Part shown: in pieces, positions 37,215 to 45,677 of the stretch
Numbering within the stretch: the stretch's first letter is position 1
Layout of the letters: every line of letters starts with the position of its first letter
Source of the DNA: Ferruginibacter sp.
GTDB lineage: Bacteria > Bacteroidota > Bacteroidia > Chitinophagales > Chitinophagaceae
Length of the DNA: 64,000 bases
Direction: 5' to 3'
NCBI GenBank assembly: GCA_013141115.1
Contig: JABFRP010000001.1
Coordinates: forward strand, 664,375-728,374
Made by a program: the position numbers and the translations under genes
The notes under the pieces: generated by a model
What the model was told of the DNA's origin: nothing
The model's database searches: none
What the model saw: the letters and a program-made list of their open reading frames with translations, nothing else

Positions 37215-37808
37215 ATGCTCAACAAACTAAAACTGATTTTTTATTATGGTATTGTGTACCCGGTATATAAACTACGTTTTGGTAAAATTGGAAATAAAAC
37301 AAGATTAATCGATCCTATCATAAACGGGCATAAAAGAATTTTTTTAGGTAACAATGTTTTCATCAGAAAAAATACATGGCTTGCTGCAGAACCTGTAACC
37401 GGCGATGTTAATTGCAGGCTTACCATTGGCGATGGCACTTATGTAGGCAATTTCTGTCATTTTTATGCCAGCTCAAAAATTGAGATTGGAAAAAAAGTGC
37501 TTTTTGCAGATAAGGTTTACCTGAGTGATAACCTGCATGGTTACAAGGATATTAACCTTGCAGTAATTGATCAGCCGGTAATGCAAACTAACCCGGTAAT
37601 AATTGGCGATGGAGCATGGCTTGGCGAAAATGTTTGCGTTATAGGGGCATCAGTGGGTAAAAACAGTGTAGTGGGTTCCAACTCGGTTGTTACAAAAAAT
37701 ATTCCTGATTACTGTGTTGCGGTAGGAGCGCCTGCAAAAATTATTAAAAGATATGACTTTGAATTAAAAGATTGGCATAACACTGATGCCAACGGAAATT
37801 TTATTTAA
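37215..37808 (+). CDS. Left-handed beta-helix acyltransferase (hexapeptide repeat, WbbJ-like)
   Basis: A 197-residue O-acetyltransferase-type protein. Hexapeptide repeats are visible across residues 55-175 (IGDGTYVGNFCHFYASSKIE, VIIGDGAWLGENVCVIGASV), ending in the usual VAVGAPAKIIKRYD cap. The catalytic His of this family is likely H104 in LSDNLHGYKD. It would acetylate a sugar of the surface glycan using acetyl-CoA. It is the second gene of the plus-strand operon. Confidence 0.85.
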   Translation: MLNKLKLIFYYGIVYPVYKLRFGKIGNKTRLIDPIINGHKRIFLGNNVFIRKNTWLAAEPVTGDVNCRLTIGDGTYVGNFCHFYASSKIEIGKKVLFADKVYLSDNLHGYKDINLAVIDQPVMQTNPVIIGDGAWLGENVCVIGASVGKNSVVGSNSVVTKNIPDYCVAVGAPAKIIKRYDFELKDWHNTDANGNFI

Positions 37809-37819
37809 TATAATTACTG

Positions 37820-38959
37820 ATGTACAAAAATATACTGATCACCGGGGGAGCAGGTTTTATAGGATCTAATCTTGCACTTGCCTTAATAGAAAAGGGTTGC
37901 ACAATAACTGTATTGGATAACTTGTCGCCGCAAATACATGGCGATAATCCTGCCGTTACTTCTCCGCTATATCTTTCCATTAAGGATAAAGTAAAATTTA
38001 TTAATGGTACTGTTGCTTCCAAAACTGATTGGTTAAAGGCTATTGCAGATAACGAAGTGATTGTTCACCTGGCTGCTGAAACAGGCACCGGCCAATCGAT
38101 GTACCTTATAGAAAAATATATACAGGTAAATGTAGGAGGTACTGCATTGATGCTGGATATTTTGGCGAATGAAAATACCAGTGTGAAAAAAGTAGTGGTA
38201 GCTTCTTCCAGAGCCATATATGGTGAAGGGAAGTATATAGGGCAAAACAATATTGCTTTTTACCCGGAGCAACGGAACAAAAAAGAATTGGAGGCCGGTA
38301 ATTTTGAAGTAACTGTTCCGGGTTATGATGGAGGGTTACAACTGGTGGCTACAGACGAAGATTCAAAAATCCATCCAACCTCTGTGTATGGAATTACAAA
38401 ACAAAATCAGGAGCAGATGGTGATGACAGTTTGTACTGCATTAAATATTGCGCCTGTAGCTTTTCGTTATCAAAATGTGTATGGTCCTGGCCAATCATTA
38501 AGTAATCCTTACACCGGTATTCTTTCTATATTCTCTACCCAGATAAAAAACAATAAAGGCATAAATATTTTTGAGGATGGTAAAGAAAGCCGTGATTTTG
38601 TTTTTATAAGTGATGTGGTAAACGCTACTGTTTTAGGTATAGAAAAAGAAGAAGCCAACGGGCAGGTTTTTAATGTTGGTACAGGCGTGGCCACCACAGT
38701 AATGGAAGTGGCTTCAACTTTAATTGCAAATTATAAAATTGATGTGCCTTTAAATATATCGGGTAATTACCGTGTGGGAGATATAAGGCATAATTATGCT
38801 GATATTACTAAAATAAAAACGCTGCTTGGGTTTACTCCTTCGGTTAATTTTGAAGCAGGAATTACACAATTTACTGCATGGGTTAACGGGCAGCAAATTG
38901 GCGAAAGTAAATACGAAAATTCACTGAATGAAATGAAAGCAAAGGGCTTAATGAAATAA
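37820..38959 (+). CDS. NAD-dependent nucleotide-sugar epimerase/dehydratase (dTDP-L-rhamnose 4-epimerase-like)
   Basis: A 379-residue extended SDR enzyme. The Rossmann loop is ITGGAGFIGSNLA (GxxGxxG intact) and the active-site triad includes SSRAIYGEG and YGITK (YxxxK intact). The N-terminal VLDNLSPQIHG, the insertion after the Rossmann loop and the length recall dTDP-L-rhamnose 4-epimerases and related UDP-sugar epimerases; the exact substrate is uncertain. Its product would supply the operon's glycosyltransferases. Confidence 0.8.
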   Translation: MYKNILITGGAGFIGSNLALALIEKGCTITVLDNLSPQIHGDNPAVTSPLYLSIKDKVKFINGTVASKTDWLKAIADNEVIVHLAAETGTGQSMYLIEKYIQVNVGGTALMLDILANENTSVKKVVVASSRAIYGEGKYIGQNNIAFYPEQRNKKELEAGNFEVTVPGYDGGLQLVATDEDSKIHPTSVYGITKQNQEQMVMTVCTALNIAPVAFRYQNVYGPGQSLSNPYTGILSIFSTQIKNNKGINIFEDGKESRDFVFISDVVNATVLGIEKEEANGQVFNVGTGVATTVMEVASTLIANYKIDVPLNISGNYRVGDIRHNYADITKIKTLLGFTPSVNFEAGITQFTAWVNGQQIGESKYENSLNEMKAKGLMK

Positions 38960-38966
38960 ATGTACC

Positions 38967-39857
38967 ATGGCTAAAATTGGCTTAGTAACTGTTTTATATA
39001 AAAGTGATGAAGTTTTAGAAGGCTTTTTAAGAACTGTATCTTATCAGGATCATAAAGATTATGTGCTTTATCTGGTTGATAATTCTGCCAGCGAAAAAAC
39101 AACTGCTTTACTAAACAGCCTTATTTTAAAATACCCCGTTACAAGTTATAGGCATATTGATTCTGGTGGTAATATTGGCGTTGCCGCAGGTAATAATTTA
39201 GGTATAAAAGCGGCACTTGCAGATAATTGTACCGATATTATCTTGCTGAATAATGATATAGAAATAGAGCAACAGTACGTTTTTAGTAAAATGCTTTCTG
39301 TTTCTAATGAGATGAAGGAACCAATAGTTGTTCCTAAAATTTTATATTGCGATAACCGAAAAGTGTGGATGGCAGGAGGGAATATGGATAACATCAGGGC
39401 ACTGGGTATTCATTATCATGGCGATGATGAAAATGATGTACAGTTTAGTAAAGCAAAACATATTACTTACGCTCCAACCTGCTTTATGCTTATTAAAGCA
39501 GAGGTATTTGAAAATATAGGGACAATGGACGAAAAGTATTTTGCTTATTATGATGATACCGATTTTGTGTATCGTGCCTGTAATTATGGATATAAAATGT
39601 ATTACGAACCTTCGCTGACTATTTTACATAAAGTATCATCGTCAAGCGGCGGCGATAATTCTCTTTTTTACATTTATTATGGTAACCGGAATAAAATTTA
39701 TTTTATCCGAAAAAATTACAGCGGGCTACGAAAATGGTTTGCCCTTTTTTACACACTGGTATCAAGGGGAGTCTTTTATCTTAAGTTTGATAAAGAAAGA
39801 AAATTAAAATTGTTGCAGGCAGTAAAAGATGGATTTAAAATACCTGTTGATAATTAA
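38967..39857 (+). CDS. Glycosyltransferase family 2 (rhamnosyltransferase-like)
   Basis: A 296-residue inverting GT2 enzyme. It starts IGLVTVLYKSDEVLEGFL and has the DNSAS and GGNIGVAAGNNLGI loops. The metal site is ILLNNDIEIEQQ (NND in place of DxD, as in rhamnosyl- and galactofuranosyl-type GT2). The base region is FAYYDDTDFVYRACNYGYKM. It is the last gene of the plus-strand operon, 7 bp after the epimerase, and ends 9 bp from a convergent gene. Confidence 0.85.
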   Translation: MAKIGLVTVLYKSDEVLEGFLRTVSYQDHKDYVLYLVDNSASEKTTALLNSLILKYPVTSYRHIDSGGNIGVAAGNNLGIKAALADNCTDIILLNNDIEIEQQYVFSKMLSVSNEMKEPIVVPKILYCDNRKVWMAGGNMDNIRALGIHYHGDDENDVQFSKAKHITYAPTCFMLIKAEVFENIGTMDEKYFAYYDDTDFVYRACNYGYKMYYEPSLTILHKVSSSSGGDNSLFYIYYGNRNKIYFIRKNYSGLRKWFALFYTLVSRGVFYLKFDKERKLKLLQAVKDGFKIPVDN

Positions 39858-39866
39858 CAGCGCTTT

Positions 39867-40832
39867 TTATTGAGGTCCTTCATTTTGCCAGTAGGCAATA
39901 ATGTCTGCAAGGGTCTGCTCCAGTGATATTTCAGGCTGCCAGCCAAAATCTTTTTTCATTTTTTGATAAGAACCCATGATTTTCCTGTTTTCATTAGGGC
40001 GAATCAATTGCGGATTAACTTCTGTATTAATAGTGATGTTAAGCAATTTACTCAATATGGTAATGATGTCCTTAAGTACAGTACCTCTTCCGGAGCAAAT
40101 ATTATATACCGAATTTTTCTTGCCCTGCTTTAGTAGAATATAATAAGCTTTTGCCACATCCCTCACATCTAAAAAGTCACGGGTAATTGACAGGTCACCG
40201 GTTATAATTTTTCTTTCTTTGCTACTGTCATTTGCAATTTGTACCAATTGTTTTGCAAAAGAAGAAACAACAAATTTATCTTTTTGCCCCGGGCCAATAT
40301 GATTAAATGACCTGGTGATGATAATATCCAGGTCAAAACCTTCGGCATAAATTGCAGATAGCATTTCCTGCGAAACCCTTGCGACAGCATAAGGACTTAC
40401 CGGCCTTAACTGGTGCTCTTCTGTTAAGGGTAATTGTGCTTCAGTAACTTCACCATACTCTTCAGATGAACCTATAGATAAAATACGGCATTTAATTTTA
40501 TATGCTCTTACTACTTCTACCAGGTTTAAAAAAATATTGGTATTGTTTACAAAACTTTCCAAAGGTGTTTTCCAGCTTAGTGCCACACTGCTAACAGAAG
40601 CCAGGTGTAAAATGTATTCGGGTTCAAAATCGCTTACTATAATACCAACAGCATCTTTATTTAGCAGGTCAATAAGCTTTACAGTAACTTTTAAATTGGG
40701 GTAACGGCTTTTGTCAAACTCATCAATATTGCGTGCAATACCCATTACTTCCGAACCCGGTTCAGTTACATTCAGGTAATCCAAAAAGTGCGAACTTACA
40801 AAACCTGTTATGCCTGTTATTAATATTTTCAT
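39867..40832 (-). CDS. GDP-4-keto-6-deoxymannose reductase/GDP-mannose dehydratase-like SDR with altered motifs
   Basis: A 321-residue extended SDR enzyme starting at ATG 40832; an in-frame TTG at 40880 would overlap the upstream gene and is unlikely. The overall sequence (SIGSSEEYGEV, ITRSFNHIGPGQ, RDFLDVRDVAKAYYILLKQG, YNICSGRGTVL) matches the Rmd/GMD group that makes GDP-rhamnose or related GDP-6-deoxy sugars. Two key positions differ: the Rossmann loop reads TGITGFVSS (Ser at the third Gly, residue 13), and the catalytic YxxxK reads YAVAR (Tyr148, Arg152; AGG codon at 40377-40379). It follows the GT4 gene by 10 bp on the same strand. Confidence 0.8.
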   Translation of the reverse strand: MKILITGITGFVSSHFLDYLNVTEPGSEVMGIARNIDEFDKSRYPNLKVTVKLIDLLNKDAVGIIVSDFEPEYILHLASVSSVALSWKTPLESFVNNTNIFLNLVEVVRAYKIKCRILSIGSSEEYGEVTEAQLPLTEEHQLRPVSPYAVARVSQEMLSAIYAEGFDLDIIITRSFNHIGPGQKDKFVVSSFAKQLVQIANDSSKERKIITGDLSITRDFLDVRDVAKAYYILLKQGKKNSVYNICSGRGTVLKDIITILSKLLNITINTEVNPQLIRPNENRKIMGSYQKMKKDFGWQPEISLEQTLADIIAYWQNEGPQ

Positions 40833-40842
40833 AATGTAAGTT

Positions 40843-41979
40843 TTAGTTTGTTTGCAGAATGTTAGCTGCTTTTTCTGCAATTTTTCTCCAGTAAAAATGA
40901 TTGAAAAATGCTGGAGGAATAATTGATGTTGTGTTGCTGTTAACTACCGATGCTGCAAAATTCTGCCAGTCGCCATCAGCAATAATTTTCATTTTTTCTC
41001 CTGTAATAGATAGTGGAACACCAATGGCTCCACTGGTGGTGGTTACTACATTCATATTGTAACCAAGTGCTTCAACCAGTTTTGTTTTTATGCCACCACC
41101 ATCCACTACAGGATTAATAAGTATATCAGCACCTTTGTAATATAAAGTTATGTCATCTACAAAGCCTGCATAAATAATATTTTTATCTGCGTAATTCTTT
41201 AACTCGTCATAAGTTTTAGAAAGCTTGCTGCCACAAATAATAATTTTATACGGGAAACTATTATCAGCAAGGAATAAAGGGTTTAGCTGTATAAGAATAT
41301 TATCCAGTGCATCTGTATTAGGTTTGTAATTTAATGTGCCGTTGAATAAAAGTATTTTTTCTCCCAAAGGTATTTTGTGTAAAGTAGAGATTTTTTCTTT
41401 TGCCACTAATCTGTCTTCTGGCGTTGGCGGTTCTGTAAGTTCAAAGCCATACGTAATAATAAAACATTTCTCCGGGTTAAGCTTATATTGAGTGATGGCA
41501 TAGTGCTCATCATCCTGCTGAATAAAAAAATTGTAATCTGCAAAACGATGTGCCGTTCTTTCGTAATACCATAAAATGCGCCACCACCATTTACCAATAC
41601 TTTTAAATCTTTCTGCCTCTATGTTTTGTGAGCGGATAACTAATTTTATTCTGCAAAATATTTTTAGTAAAATTCCCAGCCATCCCCAATAGGGATGCTC
41701 TACCATCAGGTGAGTGATTTGCTTTTGTTTAATTATTTTTTTTAGTGTAAAAAAATAAAAGAGGTTGATGTAACGGAGTTTGCTATTTCCAATACTATTC
41801 AGCACTTCATACTCGGGAGCATAAGTAAGATCATTATCTTTTACACTAACACAGGTTGTTTGTATCAGCGAACTAAATGACTTGAAAAACAGCGCAATAT
41901 TTCTTTGCCCGCCTAATTTAGCTGGTAAAAACTTATAGGGTATTAGTGTTAAAACCCTTATATCGCCGGTATTATTCAT
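40843..41979 (-). CDS. Glycosyltransferase family 4
   Basis: A 378-residue GT-B retaining glycosyltransferase. ATG 41979 overlaps the stop of the YfhO-like gene by 8 bp (ATGAATAA), suggesting coupled translation; an upstream in-frame start at 42018 is less likely. Domain 1 contains LGGQRNIALFFKSF and VIRSQNIEAERFKSI. Domain 2 contains ILLFNGTLNYKPNTDAL, IIYAGFVDDITLYYKGADI and the closing NPVVDGGGIKTKLVEAL, the usual donor-phosphate site. Donor sugar unknown. Confidence 0.85.
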   Translation of the reverse strand: MNNTGDIRVLTLIPYKFLPAKLGGQRNIALFFKSFSSLIQTTCVSVKDNDLTYAPEYEVLNSIGNSKLRYINLFYFFTLKKIIKQKQITHLMVEHPYWGWLGILLKIFCRIKLVIRSQNIEAERFKSIGKWWWRILWYYERTAHRFADYNFFIQQDDEHYAITQYKLNPEKCFIITYGFELTEPPTPEDRLVAKEKISTLHKIPLGEKILLFNGTLNYKPNTDALDNILIQLNPLFLADNSFPYKIIICGSKLSKTYDELKNYADKNIIYAGFVDDITLYYKGADILINPVVDGGGIKTKLVEALGYNMNVVTTTSGAIGVPLSITGEKMKIIADGDWQNFAASVVNSNTTSIIPPAFFNHFYWRKIAEKAANILQTN

Positions 41980-44641
41980 TAGCGCTAGCTCTCTTGTTAC
42001 CAAAATATTTTTTAGCACTCCATATAATTGTAAATGCTAAAAGTGCCAGTAATAAAAAATTAAAAATTTTGTATAGTTTAACGCCGGTGATATAAGCATT
42101 GGGTTCCAGTTTAAATTCAATATTATGTTTGCCTGCTGGCACAACCAATGCTCTTAAAACATAATTGGCTTTAATTACATCCACTTTTTTACCATCAATA
42201 TAAGCGTTCCAATCTTTATAATATACTTCGCTAAAAACTGCAAGCTGTTGAGCTGTGGTATTGCTTTCGTATTTTACTTCATCATTATCAAATGCTGTTT
42301 GCTTAATGTAAGATGTACTGTCTGGTGCAGCAAAATTGCCAATTTTTGATTGATACATTTTATCAATTACCGCTGTATCTCTGGGGTCAAAATTGTTTAA
42401 TGCTTTCATTTCTGCAACAGCGTTATCTACATAAGTAACACCTTTAACCAGCCAGCAATTACCCAAGGCACCAGGATTTGGAATGGCCATTTCTTCTCCC
42501 TGCTTTTGACCAGGCTGAATAATGTATTTTGCATTAAGCATATTTAATACAGCCGGGTTAGGTGTGCCCGATAATTGATAAGTGATCAAGTCATCGTAAA
42601 TACCCAGTTTTGCAGGGGAGTAGCCACCAATTGATTTATGATAATAAGAGGTTTGTGATTGCTGGAAGGGATCGCTTTTGCTCATATCAAATACACGGTA
42701 ATTGGGATCTTTGTCTTGTAAAATTTGATTGTCAGCTTTGCTTAAAGGAAATGGATTATCCTCTACTTCAGTTTTGGCGGCAAAACTTTTAACATTCAAA
42801 TAATTGGTATCAAAAGAAAACAGATCAATAAAGGCTGCTAAAGTTACACCTGCAATAAGCACAGCTGTTTTAATTTTCTTTTTAATATACAAAGCAATAA
42901 ATGCAGCGGCTATTAAAACAAAAACTAGAGAAGATAAAATATCTTTACCCAGTAAAGCGGCTCTGTCTTTTCTTAATGCAGTTAAAAGACCTTTTGCATT
43001 GGTATCATCAATGCGGTTGTTTAAAACCTGCTCTTCGTAAAATTTATTGTCTCTTAATTGCTGCATTGCCGGATCGTTATTGATGGCATTGTATTTTTCC
43101 TGCAACTGCTCTTGTGGCGCTTTGCTTTGCAGCATTTCGTTAATAGCTCTTGTACGGGCTTTATTTTCAGCACTAAAATCGCTGGTAAAATAAAAGCCAC
43201 CAATAATTATAAAAATGGCCAGGGTTGCTATTACACCCAATTTTAATTTTTTCCAGGTTGCATTTTCCTGCTGGTAAGTAACAATATGATCTAATGTTAA
43301 TGCGGCAAGAACAGGTACTAAAATTTGCGGTACTACTAAAGTCATAGTGGGCACCCTGAATTTATTGTATAGAGGCAAATGATCGAAAAGGAAGTAATTG
43401 AAACCCGGCAGATTTTTACCCATGGCCATTAATATGCCCAATACTGTGCCAGTCAGTAACCACCATTTGTGTTTGTTATCCAATACAAATAAACCGAGGA
43501 TACCTAAAAAACAAATGATGGCTCCAAGGTAAACCGGGCCATTGGTAAATGGCTGATCTCCCCAGTAAATATTCTGCGATGTTCCCAAGGTGAAATTTTC
43601 AGCCTGGTCATCCGGTACATTTAATTTTTCTGTTAGCTGTTTGTAAACATTTGATTTATTAGTGAGTTTAGGAAAAATATGTTGTTCGCCATCGCTGGAT
43701 ACTGCATAATACGAGCCGTAGCCCGTTATACCTGGAAACATTAAACTAAAACTTTCCATTTTGCCATAGCTCCACTGAAAGGCATAATCTTTTTGCAAAC
43801 CGGAAGTTCTGGAGTCTTTAGTAATTACATCATTCTTACTGTCTTTTTTATCCATTACCAGCATACCACCACGCTTGCTCGATTTGGTGTAGTCTGCATT
43901 TACCCATAAGTTGAGCGAATTTACGCCTATACCAATAATAGCAGCAATCAATAAAAGGCCAAATGATTTTCCGGCATGCACCAGTTGCTTTTGTTTTATC
44001 CATGTAACTAAATAAGCAACAGACATTATTACCGCAATAATAAAAAAGTAATAATTTATTTGCTGGTGGTTCATACCTAACTGCAATGCGGTAAACAGTG
44101 CGGTTAAAGTAAAGCCCCACAAATATTTTTTATCAAAAATTAAAACCATGGCTGCTAATGTTGCAGGTACATAGGCAAGTGTAAACATTTTGGTTTCGTG
44201 GCCGGCAGTTAATGCAATAGGCGTATAACTGCAAAACGCAAATGCCAGAGCGCCAATTATTGCTGTCCACGGCCGGGTTTTTAGCACCAGTAAAAGAAAG
44301 TACATGCTGATGCACATTAAAAAGAAAAAATTAATTGGGTTGGGCAGAAACAGGGTGAAAAAATTATGGATATAAGTTATAGGCCCCCAGGACGGCACAG
44401 GGTAAGTAACCTGGTAACTGGGCATGCCCGAAAACATATTGGTCATCCATAATGCACTGGCACCTTTTTCTTTTTCTCTTTCCAGTAACTGATGGCTCAT
44501 ACCCTTAAATTGGGTAATATCACTTTGTTGTAAGGTTAAATCACTGTTTAAAGCAGGTTTGCAAAAAATTACAGACACCAGTAAAAAAATACCGATTGCT
44601 ATAAAATGGGGTAAGGCTTTTTTAAACCAGGCTGCATTCAT
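41972..44641 (-). CDS. YfhO-family multispanning membrane protein
   Basis: An 889-residue membrane protein; ATG 44641 is preferred over TTG 44650. A first helix (FIAIGIFLLVSVIFC) is followed by a periplasmic loop with SHQLLEREKEKGASALWMTN, then about ten more helices to residue ~620. A soluble C-terminal beta-domain (FSEVYYKDWNAYIDGKKVDV) and one final helix complete it, matching YfhO/GT-C-like proteins thought to decorate lipoteichoic acid or surface glycans with lipid-linked sugars. It is first in an operon with GT4 and the SDR reductase. The glycosyltransferase role is family inference, not direct evidence. Confidence 0.85.
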   Translation of the reverse strand: MNAAWFKKALPHFIAIGIFLLVSVIFCKPALNSDLTLQQSDITQFKGMSHQLLEREKEKGASALWMTNMFSGMPSYQVTYPVPSWGPITYIHNFFTLFLPNPINFFFLMCISMYFLLLVLKTRPWTAIIGALAFAFCSYTPIALTAGHETKMFTLAYVPATLAAMVLIFDKKYLWGFTLTALFTALQLGMNHQQINYYFFIIAVIMSVAYLVTWIKQKQLVHAGKSFGLLLIAAIIGIGVNSLNLWVNADYTKSSKRGGMLVMDKKDSKNDVITKDSRTSGLQKDYAFQWSYGKMESFSLMFPGITGYGSYYAVSSDGEQHIFPKLTNKSNVYKQLTEKLNVPDDQAENFTLGTSQNIYWGDQPFTNGPVYLGAIICFLGILGLFVLDNKHKWWLLTGTVLGILMAMGKNLPGFNYFLFDHLPLYNKFRVPTMTLVVPQILVPVLAALTLDHIVTYQQENATWKKLKLGVIATLAIFIIIGGFYFTSDFSAENKARTRAINEMLQSKAPQEQLQEKYNAINNDPAMQQLRDNKFYEEQVLNNRIDDTNAKGLLTALRKDRAALLGKDILSSLVFVLIAAAFIALYIKKKIKTAVLIAGVTLAAFIDLFSFDTNYLNVKSFAAKTEVEDNPFPLSKADNQILQDKDPNYRVFDMSKSDPFQQSQTSYYHKSIGGYSPAKLGIYDDLITYQLSGTPNPAVLNMLNAKYIIQPGQKQGEEMAIPNPGALGNCWLVKGVTYVDNAVAEMKALNNFDPRDTAVIDKMYQSKIGNFAAPDSTSYIKQTAFDNDEVKYESNTTAQQLAVFSEVYYKDWNAYIDGKKVDVIKANYVLRALVVPAGKHNIEFKLEPNAYITGVKLYKIFNFLLLALLAFTIIWSAKKYFGNKRASANE

Positions 44642-44677
44642 CGTATACAATTTTAAGTGCTAAGATAATTTAATTTT

Positions 44678-44712
44678 TTAAGTAGTAAGCTTTAAGTAGT
44701 AAGGTATAATAA
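44678..44712. repeat. Short AAGTAGTAAGC-type repeat
   Basis: AAGTAGTAAGCTTTAAGTAGTAAGG contains two near-identical 11-base units in the intergenic gap upstream of the YfhO-like gene. One of several small degenerate tandem repeats in this window. Confidence 0.5.
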
Positions 44713-44769
44713 CCATGAAAATGATATTTGATATCTCTTTAAACAAGGTCTATTGTATTCATTAAACCC

Positions 44770-45561
44770 CTACACATTCTCCAGTTTTAATAATGTTACA
44801 ATCTTGTATAAAAAAGGGCCAATAGGAGAGTGGAGTAAATGAAAAAATAGCCTGGATCTTATTTGCCATAAATTGAGCGCAACACTTTGTCCGTAATATT
44901 TTTGATAGGCTGCTTTAACTTCTTTTAAATATTGCATATAGCTCATTGTACTTACGCCGCCAGGAGCAAAAGTTACCAGCGGTACCGGTAAAAATTCGGA
45001 AGGCTCATTAGCAATGCGACACAAAAAATCGTAATCCATCGATATTTCCTGTGCCTGATAGTAAAGCCCATGTTTATCATGCAACTGTTTTTTTACAAAC
45101 ATGGTTTGATGGCAGATATTTCTCATGCCTTTGTATAATTTGTTTTTTTTAAAGGGATTGCCAACAATTACCCATTGTTTGCCCCGGCATGTTTTGTATT
45201 TGCCATGTACCCATTGTAACGATTCGTTTTTATTAAAAGCATGGGTAACTGCTGATAAAGCCTGCTCATTATAAAAACTATCTCCTGCATTTAACATCAC
45301 CAAAATATTGCCTTGAGCATTTTGTATGCCTTTGTTAAATGCATCAGCAATACCATTGTCGGGTTCGCAAATCCATCGGCGGTATGCCGGACCGGAATTT
45401 TGCTCCAGATAATTTTTTATATCGCTGTTATTGGAACCGTCTATTATTAAATGCTCAAATGGTTGTTGTACCTGAATATCTACCGATTGACTGGTTTGAA
45501 TAACATCCTGGAGGTTGTTGAAACAAATGGTAATGACCGTAATGGTATTTTGCAAAGGCAT
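44770..45561 (-). CDS. Glycosyltransferase family 2 (WcaA-like)
   Basis: A 263-residue GT2 enzyme. It starts TITVITICFNNLQDVIQ, has LIIDGSNNSDI and DNGIADAFNKGI, and uses LNAGD at the metal site, as in the WcaE/colanic-acid type. It lies upstream of the YfhO operon on the same strand across a 128-bp gap. A TAAATTTG box on the minus strand (45569-45576) ends only 7 bases before the ATG, so the transcript may start at or next to the start codon. Acceptor unknown. Confidence 0.8.
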   Translation of the reverse strand: MPLQNTITVITICFNNLQDVIQTSQSVDIQVQQPFEHLIIDGSNNSDIKNYLEQNSGPAYRRWICEPDNGIADAFNKGIQNAQGNILVMLNAGDSFYNEQALSAVTHAFNKNESLQWVHGKYKTCRGKQWVIVGNPFKKNKLYKGMRNICHQTMFVKKQLHDKHGLYYQAQEISMDYDFLCRIANEPSEFLPVPLVTFAPGGVSTMSYMQYLKEVKAAYQKYYGQSVALNLWQIRSRLFFHLLHSPIGPFLYKIVTLLKLENV

Positions 45562-45600
45562 ATCCCTGCAAATTTATTTAATAAGTGGCATTAAATAAAT

Positions 45601-45635
45601 AAAAAAGAGCAGCACTTAAAATGCTGCCCTTTTCA
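45601..45635 (-). terminator. Rho-independent terminator after the outer-membrane receptor gene
   Basis: GCAGCA/TGCTGC stem extended by AAAAG/CTTTT with one mismatch and a 7-base loop, ending in T6 on the minus strand, about 45 bp after the stop at 45678. Confidence 0.8.
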
Positions 45636-45677
45636 ATTTTATAAATTCGTTCAGTTTATGGGGTATACTTAATTAAA

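Noticed and set aside
40833..40880. Upstream TTG start for the SDR reductase
   Set aside because: It would overlap the GT4 coding end and add a non-family extension before the Rossmann strand.
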